This document shows positions 9,243 through 17,152 of a stretch of DNA of 64,000 nucleotides, in pieces; the stretch's first letter is position 1, and each line of letters opens with the position of its first letter. The position numbers and the translations under genes were made by a program. The notes under the pieces were generated by a model. The model did not search any database. It was not told the DNA's origin and saw only the letters and a list, made by a program, of their open reading frames with translations. The stretch comes from Yeosuana aquiaggeris (GTDB lineage: Bacteria > Bacteroidota > Bacteroidia > Flavobacteriales > Flavobacteriaceae), in assembly GCF_044003965.1 (NCBI RefSeq), contig NZ_JBAWKC010000003.1:501234-565233 (forward strand), read 5' to 3'.

Positions 9243-9280
9243 AAAAAAGCCTCTTAAAAAGATTAAGAGGCTTTTTTTTA
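9243..9280. terminator. bidirectional rho-independent terminator
   Basis: AAGCCTCTT and AAGAGGCTT form a perfect stem around an A-rich loop, with A-runs on one side and T-runs on the other, so it can stop both the S9 peptidase mRNA and the convergent mRNA of the exported protein at 9293-9961. Confidence 0.92.
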
Positions 9281-9292
9281 TTCATTCAAAAA

Positions 9293-9961
9293 CTATTCTT
9301 TAACAATAATAATGGTTGCTTTTACATTTACCGCAAGAGCCCAATAATTGGATGTAATAACGTTTTGCTGATCATCAACCACTTTAAAAAAGGCCGTATT
9401 AGGCATAAGATATCCCTCTGTTAAAGCTAAAAAATCAATTTTATTAAAACCTTCTTTTAGATCAAGTTTAAAACCTTGACTTGCATTTGTTAACATAATT
9501 CGAGGATTTATAATGTCATCATTTACTGAAACATTAATATAATCGCCATCTTGCTCACCGTAATCACTATACATAACGTAAACATATTTAGATTTTGTAG
9601 TAAAATCGCCAAAATATTGGTCGGTTGTACTTCCTTTTGAACCTAAATACATTTCTTGTTTAATAGAGGCCATGTTTTTACTTAATCTCTTTTCATATAA
9701 CTCTCCTGGATTACCAAAAGTTTCTCCAAACATTGAAAATTCCTTTTTAGGTAAATTGAATTCTGAATTTGCTTTAGGACTATTTAATCCACCAAAATTA
9801 TTATCTGATTTTGGATTTGAAGGAAACAAAATACTTGAATTAGCTGTATCCTTTTTACTTTCAATAGCCGGGATTGGTGTAGATTTTTTTTGACTATCAA
9901 TTTGAGCATTGAGAGACAAGGATAAACAAAAAATGAATATATAAATAAAATGAATTTTCAT
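9293..9961 (-). CDS. exported protein of unknown function
   Basis: 222 residues with a clear Sec signal peptide (CLSLSLNAQ, cleavage about residue 19). Residues 20-90 are low-complexity and rich in Ser, Pro, Lys and Asn; residues 105-222 look like a beta-rich domain (KSKYVYVMYSDYGEQDGD, then a conserved-looking EGFNKIDFLALTEGYL). I do not recognise a named family. It is probably periplasmic or outer-membrane associated; there is no lipobox and no T9SS sorting tail. It shares the terminator at 9243-9280 with the convergent peptidase gene and is not in an operon. Confidence 0.8.
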   Translation of the reverse strand: MKIHFIYIFIFCLSLSLNAQIDSQKKSTPIPAIESKKDTANSSILFPSNPKSDNNFGGLNSPKANSEFNLPKKEFSMFGETFGNPGELYEKRLSKNMASIKQEMYLGSKGSTTDQYFGDFTTKSKYVYVMYSDYGEQDGDYINVSVNDDIINPRIMLTNASQGFKLDLKEGFNKIDFLALTEGYLMPNTAFFKVVDDQQNVITSNYWALAVNVKATIIIVKE

Positions 9962-10158
9962 AAACTATAATAAATATGTTATTTCAACATAATCTGTATG
10001 GATCTTTCAAATTAATGAACAAATATATTTCTTTAAATAAACAGTATCCATTCTTCTTAAGATATTTTACATTCATTTAACAATAATCATTCCTAAAAAA
10101 TGGAATGTATTCAAATTATAGCAGAAATCCTCTCCTATTTTAAAGTAAAACGTTAAAT

Positions 10159-10189
10159 TTTGTTAATTTATTATTATGTTATACATAGT
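10159..10189 (+). promoter_or_regulatory. candidate promoter for the tandem microprotein transcript
   Basis: TTTG at 10159-10162 is followed, after exactly 19 bases, by TACATAGT at 10182-10189. This has the Bacteroidetes -33/-7 spacing but a degraded -7 box (consensus TAnnTTTG). Transcription would begin about 55 bases before the first microprotein ATG. No better box was seen in the 290-base upstream gap, which otherwise holds only AT-rich sequence. Confidence 0.35.
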
Positions 10190-10249
10190 ACTGTAACATT
10201 TTTTATTTCATGTCGTCTATATAGTATAATCAATTAAAAAACAATAATC

Positions 10250-10336
10250 ATGAGAACATTAGACAGCAATCAATTAACAGAATCTTTAAAAAATTCAAAA
10301 AAGTACAACTGGAATTGTAAAAGACGTTTCAGGTAA
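10250..10336 (+). CDS. 28-residue basic microprotein, copy 1
   Basis: A complete ATG-to-TAA frame of 28 codons. The peptide starts MRTLDSNQL and ends YNWNCKRRFR: polar, strongly basic at the C-terminus, with one Trp, one Cys and aromatic residues near the end, and no hydrophobic segment. Reality is supported by the second copy 49 bases downstream: 17 of 28 residues are identical, there are no gaps, and most other changes are conservative (K/R, N/D, S/T, F/Y). The two share the frame M-x-T-L-x-S-N-x-L and a YNWNxKRR(F/Y)R tail. Function unknown; no neighbouring gene suggests one. Confidence 0.7.
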   Translation: MRTLDSNQLTESLKNSKKYNWNCKRRFR

Positions 10337-10385
10337 ATATCATCAAAAAAAACAATCAATCAAAAAAATTAAAACGCAATCAATT

Positions 10386-10472
10386 ATGAAAACTTTGAAC
10401 AGCAATCATCTAATATCCGCTTTAAGTAATACAAAAAGTTACAATTGGAATAAAAAAAGACGTTACAGATAA
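10386..10472 (+). CDS. 28-residue basic microprotein, copy 2
   Basis: Exactly the same length as copy 1, starting MKTLNSNHL and ending YNWNKKRRYR; the Cys of copy 1 is Lys here. The reading frame runs straight into a strong intrinsic terminator whose 5' stem arm overlaps the last codons (KKRR), so this is the last gene of a transcript of about 300 bases. Upstream of both start codons the bases AATCAATT recur. I do not recognise the family. Options are an RNA- or ribosome-binding microprotein, a signalling or modified peptide, or a leader peptide; no maturation or export genes adjoin it. Confidence 0.72.
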   Translation: MKTLNSNHLISALSNTKSYNWNKKRRYR

Positions 10473-10488
10473 GTAGCGTCTTTTTTTT
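10452..10488 (+). terminator. rho-independent terminator overlapping the end of microprotein copy 2
   Basis: An 11-bp stem (A-run plus GACG pairing with CGTC plus T-run) around a 14-base loop that contains the TAA stop. It is followed by eight T residues. The stem begins within the coding sequence, so ribosomes reaching the stop codon would cover the 5' arm. No plus-strand gene follows until 13186, so it is a simple end of transcript rather than an attenuator of a downstream gene. Confidence 0.88.
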
Positions 10489-10585
10489 ATCGTCAATTAA
10501 AATGTCATTGGTATGGAAATAATACCTAAAATATATAGAAAAATTATCTCCAGATTTAATTTACATGAACATTAACCGCTACCTC

Positions 10586-10999
10586 TTATAAAGAATCAGA
10601 CTTTTTTAGCATTCCATATTCAATAGTCACTTTTTTTCTTCCCCATTCTCTTGCCGCTTTAACGTCAATACCCATATAAATATCTATACGATTTTGCCAA
10701 CGAGAGTGCATTCTATCCTTAACTAAATAAATGCCTTCCAAGCCATTTATTTTCACTGGAGTGTTATGTCTTAATCCCTTTTTTATCAAATCATTTGAAA
10801 CCGCTATATATTTCATGCCAGGCTTTAAACTATCACCGTAAGCTGTAATATGAGGATTTGAGTCAGTTTGACTTTTTAAAGAGTTATAGGCGGTTGCAGT
10901 CACTTTAATAGTATGCCATGTATATTTTTTTTCAAAATCATCTTTACAACTACTCAAAAATAGTACACAGAAAACTAATCCATAAAATCGTAAAAACAT
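10586..10999 (-). CDS. 3D-domain lipoprotein (MltA/RlpA-like double-psi barrel)
   Basis: 137 residues. The N-terminus is a lipoprotein signal (VLFLSSCKDD, lipidated Cys18). The rest is a 3D domain: TATAYN at the start, ITAYG, AVSNDLI, and the Asp-rich end DRMHSRWQNRIDIYMG with AAREWGRK. 3D domains occur in peptidoglycan lytic transglycosylases and Rpf-like cell-wall proteins, so a cell-wall role at the outer or inner membrane is likely, but the domain alone does not prove catalysis. Single gene with an inverted repeat just upstream of its start. Confidence 0.85.
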   Translation of the reverse strand: MFLRFYGLVFCVLFLSSCKDDFEKKYTWHTIKVTATAYNSLKSQTDSNPHITAYGDSLKPGMKYIAVSNDLIKKGLRHNTPVKINGLEGIYLVKDRMHSRWQNRIDIYMGIDVKAAREWGRKKVTIEYGMLKKSDSL

Positions 11000-11002
11000 G
11001 TA

Positions 11003-11025
11003 TGTATCGTTTTAATTACGATACA
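11003..11025. repeat. 7-bp inverted repeat just upstream of the 3D-domain lipoprotein
   Basis: TGTATCG and CGATACA are perfect complements separated by nine bases, ending 4 bases before the ATG at 10999. It could be an operator or an mRNA hairpin hiding the start; there is no T-run to make it a terminator. Confidence 0.5.
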
Positions 11026-11048
11026 ATATACGTTTTATACCATAAAAT

Positions 11049-13052
11049 TTAATAAGCCAGCAATGATTTTAATTCTACTTCAAAACTATTTTTAGACAAA
11101 TATTGCTCTTCTAACTGCTTAATAAAAGGAATGGGTGTTTCCATACTAGCCACTCGTTTAACAGGAGCATCAAGACTTTCAAAACATTCTTCCATAATTA
11201 ATGCAGAAATATCACTTGCAATTCCACCAAACAAGGTGTCTTCTTGAAGTATAATAACGCGTCCTGTTTTTTTTGCTGAAGCAATAATAGTTTCCGTATC
11301 TAAAGGTTGCAGCGTTCTTAAATCAATGACATCAGCATCAATATCTTTATTTTCATCTAATACTTCCAATGCCCAGTGAACCGCTGATCCATAAGAAATA
11401 ACGGTTACTTGATTCCCTTTTCTTATAATTGAAGCTTTTCCAAATGGCAATGTATAATACCCTGAAGGAACCTCTTGCCTGATGCTTCTGTATAAACCTT
11501 TATGTTCAAAAAATAATACTGGATTAGGATCATTAATTGCGGTTGCCAACAATCCTTTGGCATCATAAGGAAAAGCGGGATAAACAACTTTTAAACCAGG
11601 GGTTTTAGTAAACCAGGCTTCATTTGTTTGAGAATGAAAGGGGCCTGCACTAACCCCTGCACCGCAAGGCATTCTGATGACTACATCTGCCTCTTGATTC
11701 CATCTGTAATGTGATTTAGCCAAATAATTTACTATTGGATTGAAACCAGTAGAAACAAAATCTGCAAACTGCATTTCTACAACACTTTTTATACCAGCAA
11801 TTGAAAGCCCCATGCCCACTTCAATAATAGACGATTCACAAATGGGTGTATTTCTAACTCTTTTCTTTCCGAATTTTTGTAAAAATCCTTCTGTTATTTT
11901 GAATGCGCCTCCGTATTCAGCAATATCTTGACCCATAATAATTAAATCTTCATGGACATCCATACTGCTTTCTAAACTCTCAGAAATAGCATCTATAAAA
12001 CGTATTTCTTTAAGTTCTGAATCACTGTTAACTTCCTGATATATAAATGGTTTATACACATCATTTAATTCTTCTCTTTTGTTTGGTACAATCAATTCTT
12101 CATCAAAAGCGAGTTTCAAATGTTCATTAATTTCATGAACAATAGCACCTTCAATAGCACTTTCAATTTCCTCATTTATGATGCCTTCCTTTTTTAAAAA
12201 GGTTTGAAAATTCCTTACAGGATCCTTTTTTGCCCATGCATCCATGAGGTCTTGAGGAACATATTTAGTCCCACTGGCCTCTTCATGCCCTCTCATTCTA
12301 AAGGTTTTAAATTCCAATAAAACAGGTCTGGGATTTTGTCTTAAACTTTTAGCTAATTCATTAACCTTTGTATAAACTTCAAGAATATTATTCCCATCAA
12401 TGATGTGGCTTTCTATTCCATACCCAATACCCTTATCTGCTATATGCTCACATTTGTATTGTTCATTAGTTGGTGTTGATAATCCATAACCATTGTTTTC
12501 CACACAAAACATCACTGGTAATCCCCAGACAGCGGCCACATTTAAAGCCTCATGAAAATCGCCTTCACTTGTTCCTCCTTCTCCGGTAAAAACCGCAGTG
12601 ACTTCATTTTTATTTTTTAATACACTGGCTAATGCTATGCCATCTGCTACTCCAAGTTGTGGACCTAAATGGGAAATCATTCCAATTATTTTGTATTCCT
12701 GAGTTCCAAAATGAAAAGATCGATCTCTCCCTTTTGTAAAACCAGAGGCCTTTCCTTGCCATTGACTGAACAATCTGTATAAAGGAATTTCTCTCGTTGT
12801 AAAAACACCTAAGTTTCTGTGCATCGGTAAGATATATTCTTCCGGATTTAAAGACATGGTTACTCCTACCGAAATGGCTTCTTGCCCTATTCCAGAAAAC
12901 CATTTACTTATTTTTCCTTGACGCAATAAAATAAGCATCTTCTCTTCTATTAATCTTGGCTTTAATAAATTTTTGTAAATCGCTATTAAGGTCTCATTAT
13001 CAATATTTTGTCTATTATAATGAATATTATTTAATAAGGAAGATGAACTCAT
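11049..13052 (-). CDS. fused 2-oxoacid dehydrogenase E1 (alpha + beta) component
   Basis: 667 residues from the ATG at 13052; an upstream TTG at 13097 extends the frame by 15 residues but has nothing to recommend it. The first half is the E1-alpha TPP domain (GEGGTSEGDFHEALNVAA with the later NNGYG). The second half is E1-beta (MGQDIAEYGGAFKITEG, VIRMPCGAG, DLRTLQPLD). The protein decarboxylates a branched-chain or pyruvate-type 2-oxoacid with TPP and feeds a lipoylated E2. Fused E1 of this type is common in Bacteroidetes and is usually called branched-chain 2-oxoacid dehydrogenase; no E2 or E3 gene lies nearby. Cytoplasmic. Confidence 0.92.
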   Translation of the reverse strand: MSSSSLLNNIHYNRQNIDNETLIAIYKNLLKPRLIEEKMLILLRQGKISKWFSGIGQEAISVGVTMSLNPEEYILPMHRNLGVFTTREIPLYRLFSQWQGKASGFTKGRDRSFHFGTQEYKIIGMISHLGPQLGVADGIALASVLKNKNEVTAVFTGEGGTSEGDFHEALNVAAVWGLPVMFCVENNGYGLSTPTNEQYKCEHIADKGIGYGIESHIIDGNNILEVYTKVNELAKSLRQNPRPVLLEFKTFRMRGHEEASGTKYVPQDLMDAWAKKDPVRNFQTFLKKEGIINEEIESAIEGAIVHEINEHLKLAFDEELIVPNKREELNDVYKPFIYQEVNSDSELKEIRFIDAISESLESSMDVHEDLIIMGQDIAEYGGAFKITEGFLQKFGKKRVRNTPICESSIIEVGMGLSIAGIKSVVEMQFADFVSTGFNPIVNYLAKSHYRWNQEADVVIRMPCGAGVSAGPFHSQTNEAWFTKTPGLKVVYPAFPYDAKGLLATAINDPNPVLFFEHKGLYRSIRQEVPSGYYTLPFGKASIIRKGNQVTVISYGSAVHWALEVLDENKDIDADVIDLRTLQPLDTETIIASAKKTGRVIILQEDTLFGGIASDISALIMEECFESLDAPVKRVASMETPIPFIKQLEEQYLSKNSFEVELKSLLAY

Positions 13053-13151
13053 AAATGGGTGTTTAATTATCGTATCAAATATACCATAAAAAGGCAATTT
13101 GTTTGAATCAAGTTAAATAAATAATGATATCTGCACCTTACATTGTTTTTG

Positions 13152-13159
13152 TACATTTG
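13152..13159 (+). promoter_or_regulatory. candidate -7 promoter box for the 2OG oxygenase gene
   Basis: TACATTTG, a perfect TAnnTTTG match, 26 bases before the ATG at 13186, in the divergent region shared with the E1 gene. Confidence 0.55.
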
Positions 13160-13185
13160 TATTGTATCCAATAAAACAATAAATA

Positions 13186-14136
13186 ATGAATAGCATTCCA
13201 AGCGTTAACTTAAAGGATTTTATTTCGGGAGATAATGAAAGAAAACAACAGTTTGTTAAACAAATAGGCAAAGCCTATGAAGAGATTGGTTTCGTAGCTT
13301 TAAAAGGGCACTTTTTGGATGAGACATTAGTTGAAAATCTATATACAGAAGTAAAGAATTTTTTCAATTTACCTCTTGAAATCAAACAAAAATATGAAAT
13401 ACCAGGAATTGGTGGCCAAAGAGGTTATGTGTCTTTTGGAAAAGAAAGTGCCAAAGGAAAAAAAGAAGGCGATTTAAAAGAGTTTTGGCATTTTGGACAA
13501 TATGTGGAAAACAATCCAAAATTAGAAGCTGAATATCCTTCAAATGTCATCGTTGAAGAGCTTCCTAAATTTAATAAAGTTGGAAAGGAGGCCTACAGAA
13601 TGCTTGAGAAAACTGCTAAATATGTTTTACGTGCCTTGGCGTTGCATTTAGGTTTAGAAGAAACTTATTTTGATAATTACATAATAAATGGTAACTCTAT
13701 TTTAAGACCCATACATTATCCGCCAATCACTCAGGAGCCTAAAGAAGCTGTCAGAGCAGCGGCCCATGGTGACATCAATTTAATTACCTTACTTATGGGT
13801 GCCCAGGGAAGAGGTCTACAAGTAAAAAATCATAAAGGTGAATGGATAGATGCCATTGCTGAACCTGATGAGCTCATGATTAATGTTGGTGATATGCTTT
13901 CCAGACACACTAATAATAAATTAAAATCTACTATTCATCAAGTCATTAATCCACCCAAAGAATTATGGGGCACCTCAAGATATTCCATTCCATTTTTTAT
14001 GCATCCTATCAGTGATATGAAATTAGATGTTTTGGAAGGTTGTATAAATGAAAATAATCCAAAGGCCTTTGATGATATCACTGCCGGTGAATTCTTAAAT
14101 GAACGATTAATTGAACTAGGTCTGATTAAAAAATAA
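13186..14136 (+). CDS. 2-oxoglutarate/Fe(II) oxygenase, isopenicillin-N-synthase-like
   Basis: 316 residues. The DIOX_N region (VNLKDFISGD, YEEIGFVALKGH) is followed by the jelly-roll core. The iron ligands are His and Asp in AAHGDIN and a distal His in STIHQVINP; the 2-oxoglutarate-binding Arg/Ser is in SRYSIPFFMHP. Family members hydroxylate or ring-close small molecules; the substrate here is unknown. It is read with a perfect promoter box just upstream and is followed 24 bases later by the SUI1-like gene, so it may be the first gene of the 13.2-17.1 kb plus-strand unit. Cytoplasmic. Confidence 0.9.
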   Translation: MNSIPSVNLKDFISGDNERKQQFVKQIGKAYEEIGFVALKGHFLDETLVENLYTEVKNFFNLPLEIKQKYEIPGIGGQRGYVSFGKESAKGKKEGDLKEFWHFGQYVENNPKLEAEYPSNVIVEELPKFNKVGKEAYRMLEKTAKYVLRALALHLGLEETYFDNYIINGNSILRPIHYPPITQEPKEAVRAAAHGDINLITLLMGAQGRGLQVKNHKGEWIDAIAEPDELMINVGDMLSRHTNNKLKSTIHQVINPPKELWGTSRYSIPFFMHPISDMKLDVLEGCINENNPKAFDDITAGEFLNERLIELGLIKK

Positions 14137-14160
14137 TTCAATTTATAGCAATACACTATT

Positions 14161-14490
14161 ATGGATTTGCAAGATCAATTAAAAAATTTGTTCCCTGAAC
14201 ATATTCAGGAGGTTCCTTCAGATAAAACAGAAGACCAAAATAGTATATGGTTGCAGGACGAGCCCATTATTTGTAAATATGAAAAACGCAAAGGGAAACC
14301 AATCACTATTTTAGAAGGATATACTGGTGCAAATGAAGATTTTAAACTTTTAGCCAAAGAAATAAAACAAAAATTAAGCGTTGGCGGCAGTTTTAAAGAT
14401 GACAAAATCATCATTCAAGGTGATTACCGTGATAAAATCATGCAAATGTTAAAAGACAAAGGGTTTAACGTAAAACGTGTGGGAGGATAA
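14161..14490 (+). CDS. SUI1/YciH-like translation initiation factor homologue
   Basis: 109 residues. After a variable N-terminal 35 residues, the C-terminal half is an eIF1/SUI1 fold: KRKGKPITILEGYTG, AKEIKQKLSVGGSFKDD and KIIIQGDYRDKI are the conserved blocks. Bacterial YciH proteins resemble eIF1 and may act as alternative, stress-related initiation factors on the 30S subunit. It starts the tight run of genes 14161-17147 (gap of 3 bases to the next gene). Confidence 0.93.
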   Translation: MDLQDQLKNLFPEHIQEVPSDKTEDQNSIWLQDEPIICKYEKRKGKPITILEGYTGANEDFKLLAKEIKQKLSVGGSFKDDKIIIQGDYRDKIMQMLKDKGFNVKRVGG

Positions 14491-14493
14491 TTA

Positions 14494-15435
14494 ATGTCTG
14501 AAAAAACACTTCATATTACTAACGGAAGTATTTTGACTGGTATTCTAAAAGAATTAGACTACAGCGGAGATATCCTTACCTGGGAAGAAATGTTATGCGA
14601 AGGCCCTACTATGTCGAACATAAATTCTGATACTTTTTTAAAAAAACGCGCTTCTTTTTTCAATGCTTTTTATGACATTGAATTAGATATTAAAGAAATT
14701 AAAGGAGAATTAATGGTTCTTGATCATACTGAAAAGTATGACGAAATCATTCTATGGTTTGAATATGATTTATTCTGTCATATAAATATGCTTGGCGTTA
14801 TTAAATTATTAAGTCAAAAGAAAATTGGATTACCTCTTTATTTAGTTTGTAGTGGTAGAATTGAAGGAGAGAAAAACCTAAAAGGTTTAACAGAATTATC
14901 TCCTGTGCAACTTCATAAACATTTTTCTGAAAAAATAAAATTAACTACTGAAGATATTGAATTAGCAAAAAGTATATGGAATATCTATTGCGGTAAAGAT
15001 CATAACCTATTAAAACCTTATATTGTTAAAACTTCAAATTTTAAATATTTAAATAATTGCCTTAAAGCACATTTAAAACGTTTTCCTGATTCTAAATCTG
15101 GACTTGATGTTTTAGAACAAAATCTTTTAGAAATTGTTAAAGATAATGACATTAAATCTAAAAATCAGCTTCTAGGCTATGCTTTAAATTATCAGGGTTA
15201 TTATGGATATAGCGATATTCAGTTCAACAGAATTATTAATAAGCTTAGTCTTTTTATTATATTTGACGAAAACAGACTTTCACTTAACCGCAAAGGTCAT
15301 GAAGCCCTTTTGGGCAAGTATAATTTTGCTTATGAATTGAATAACAATATTACATTTGGAGGTGTTAATAAACTTGATTTTCACTTTAATAAACAAGAAA
15401 ATAAACTCATTAAAACAATACGCAATGCCCATTAA
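14494..15435 (+). CDS. DUF1835 domain protein
   Basis: 313 residues. The N-terminal block (LHITNGSILTGILKELDYSGDI, then EEMLCEGP and a later IILWFEYDLFCHIN) is the DUF1835 signature, and a C-terminal region resembles the DUF3658 partner domain. The biochemical function is unknown. Ordered as second gene of the operon, three bases after the SUI1-like gene; its stop overlaps the start of the nucleoside phosphorylase by 11 bases, implying coupled translation. No signal peptide or membrane segment. Confidence 0.82.
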   Translation: MSEKTLHITNGSILTGILKELDYSGDILTWEEMLCEGPTMSNINSDTFLKKRASFFNAFYDIELDIKEIKGELMVLDHTEKYDEIILWFEYDLFCHINMLGVIKLLSQKKIGLPLYLVCSGRIEGEKNLKGLTELSPVQLHKHFSEKIKLTTEDIELAKSIWNIYCGKDHNLLKPYIVKTSNFKYLNNCLKAHLKRFPDSKSGLDVLEQNLLEIVKDNDIKSKNQLLGYALNYQGYYGYSDIQFNRIINKLSLFIIFDENRLSLNRKGHEALLGKYNFAYELNNNITFGGVNKLDFHFNKQENKLIKTIRNAH

Positions 15436-16288
15436 AGAATCTGAACTCATTTTAAATAAAAATGGAAGCGTTTATCATTTAAATTTAAAACCTGAAAACA
15501 TAGCTGAAACCATCATTTTGGTAGGAGATCAAGACCGAGTTGAAAAAATTTCAAAATATTTTGATGCTGTTGATTTCAAAACACAAAAGCGAGAATTCAA
15601 AACGCATACTGGCACCTATAAAGGAAAACGTCTTTCCGTAATTTCTACTGGAATTGGTCCAGACAATATTGATATTGTTTTAAATGAGTTGGATGCTCTT
15701 GTAAACATTGATTTAAATACCAGGCAACCCAAAGAAAAATTAACCCGTTTAAATATTGTAAGAGTGGGAACCTCTGGGTCTCTGCAAAATGACATTCCTG
15801 TCGATTCTTTTGTATTGAGCACACATGGATTGGATCTAAACGCCATGTTACATGCTTATCAAATAGACCCGGTAACAAATCCAGAAATTGAAAATGCTTT
15901 CATAACACACACTAATTGGAACCCCAATAAAGGAAGACCTTTAATCATTAATAATGATACTAGTTTAGAAAAAAAGTTGGGTAGCAACAAAACCTTCATA
16001 GGAGTAACTGCTACAGCCGGTGGCTTTTATGGACCACAAGGGCGTGTATTACGTTTACCTTTGCAAGACCCAGAATTAAACCATAAAATTGATTCTTTTC
16101 GCTTCAATGGTTTGAGAATAACTAATCTTGAAATGGAAACTTCCGTTATTTATGGACTTTCAAAATTATTAGGCCATAAAGCCCTGTCAATTAATGCGAT
16201 TATTGTAAACAGAGCCAACGGAACTTTTAGCGAAAATCCAGGGCTAGTGATTGAAAATCTTATAAAATATACTTTGGAAAGGATTTAG
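15425..16288 (+). CDS. nucleoside phosphorylase (uridine/purine phosphorylase family)
   Basis: 287 residues from the ATG at 15425 (MPIKESEL); a longer frame opens at 15356 but would sit wholly inside the preceding gene. Recognisable PNP_UDP_1 features: AETIILVGDQDRVEKISKYF, the phosphate-binding STGIGPDNIDIVLNEL, the VRVGTSGSLQ block and the ribose-binding NLEMETSVIYGLSKLLGH. It cleaves nucleosides with phosphate to base plus ribose-1-phosphate in salvage; base preference is uncertain. Coupled to DUF1835 upstream and 4 bases from the next gene. Confidence 0.9.
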   Translation: MPIKESELILNKNGSVYHLNLKPENIAETIILVGDQDRVEKISKYFDAVDFKTQKREFKTHTGTYKGKRLSVISTGIGPDNIDIVLNELDALVNIDLNTRQPKEKLTRLNIVRVGTSGSLQNDIPVDSFVLSTHGLDLNAMLHAYQIDPVTNPEIENAFITHTNWNPNKGRPLIINNDTSLEKKLGSNKTFIGVTATAGGFYGPQGRVLRLPLQDPELNHKIDSFRFNGLRITNLEMETSVIYGLSKLLGHKALSINAIIVNRANGTFSENPGLVIENLIKYTLERI

Positions 16289-16292
16289 TATA

Positions 16293-17147
16293 ATGATTGA
16301 AATTAATATTGGTGGCGTACCTGAACACTTTAATCTTGCATGGTATTTAACTCTTAAAAATGGAGAATACAAAAACGAAGGTATTAACTTGCGTTGGAAA
16401 GATTACCCCGGTGGCACAGGCGAAATGTGTAAAGCACTTAAAAACAAGGAAATAGACTTGGCAGTTGTTCTAACTGAAGGTATTATTAAAGACATTATTG
16501 AAGGTAATGCCGTTAAAATTATTCAGACTTTTGTGCAATCACCTTTAATCTGGGGTATACATGTTGCAAACGATTCACCTTATAAAAAAATTGAAGATTT
16601 AAAAGGAACTAAAGCGGCTATTAGCAGATATGGTTCAGGTTCCCATTTAATGGCTTATATAAATGCTCAAAATAATCATTGGGATTTAAAGAAAGACCTC
16701 AAGTTTAAAGTCATCAATAATTTAGAGGGTGCTATTGAAGGATTAAGCAAGGGAGCCGCTGATTACTTTTTATGGGAAAAATTCACCACAAAACCTATTG
16801 TAGATGAAGGTGTTTTTAGATGTATGGGTCATTGCCCAACGCCATGGCCTTGTTTTGTAATTGCGGCAAGAGAAGACTTTATAAAATCGAATAAAAAAAA
16901 TATTCAAACCATCTTAAACATCATCAACAAATCTACGGCAGTATTTAAAGATATTCCTGATATAGACCAGACAATAGCAAAGCGTTATGGTCAAAAAATT
17001 GAGGATGTACAAGAATGGTTATCACTCACAGATTGGTCTCAAAATGTTATCGATGAGCAAACCATCTCAAATACCCAAAAACAGCTTTTTGACTTAAAAA
17101 TTATTTCAAAAATTGTCCATTATGAGGATTTAATCTATAAGTTATAA
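16293..17147 (+). CDS. cytosolic NMT1/THI5-like substrate-binding protein
   Basis: 284 residues with the type II periplasmic-binding-protein fold: VPEHFNLAWYLTLKNGEYKNEG near the start, GGTGEMCKALKNKEIDLAVV, and the second lobe with KGTKAAISRYGSGSHLM. There is no signal peptide or lipobox and no ABC permease or ATPase nearby, so it seems to be an intracellular binding protein rather than a transporter subunit. It resembles the Ca3427-type cytosolic family (from memory, not checked). The CMGHCPTPWPCF stretch holds three Cys. It is the last gene of the operon and converges on hutH with a gap of only 5 bases. Confidence 0.78.
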   Translation: MIEINIGGVPEHFNLAWYLTLKNGEYKNEGINLRWKDYPGGTGEMCKALKNKEIDLAVVLTEGIIKDIIEGNAVKIIQTFVQSPLIWGIHVANDSPYKKIEDLKGTKAAISRYGSGSHLMAYINAQNNHWDLKKDLKFKVINNLEGAIEGLSKGAADYFLWEKFTTKPIVDEGVFRCMGHCPTPWPCFVIAAREDFIKSNKKNIQTILNIINKSTAVFKDIPDIDQTIAKRYGQKIEDVQEWLSLTDWSQNVIDEQTISNTQKQLFDLKIISKIVHYEDLIYKL

Positions 17148-17152
17148 ATTCA

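Noticed and set aside
10177..10187. TGTTATACATA shared with 61197-61207 as a regulator binding site
   Set aside because: Eleven bases of AT-rich sequence can recur by chance in 64 kb; the surrounding bases do not align and the distance to the start codons differs.
13053..13097. 15-residue N-terminal extension of the fused E1 dehydrogenase
   Set aside because: It needs a TTG start; the ATG at 13052 fits better and the extra residues carry no known motif.
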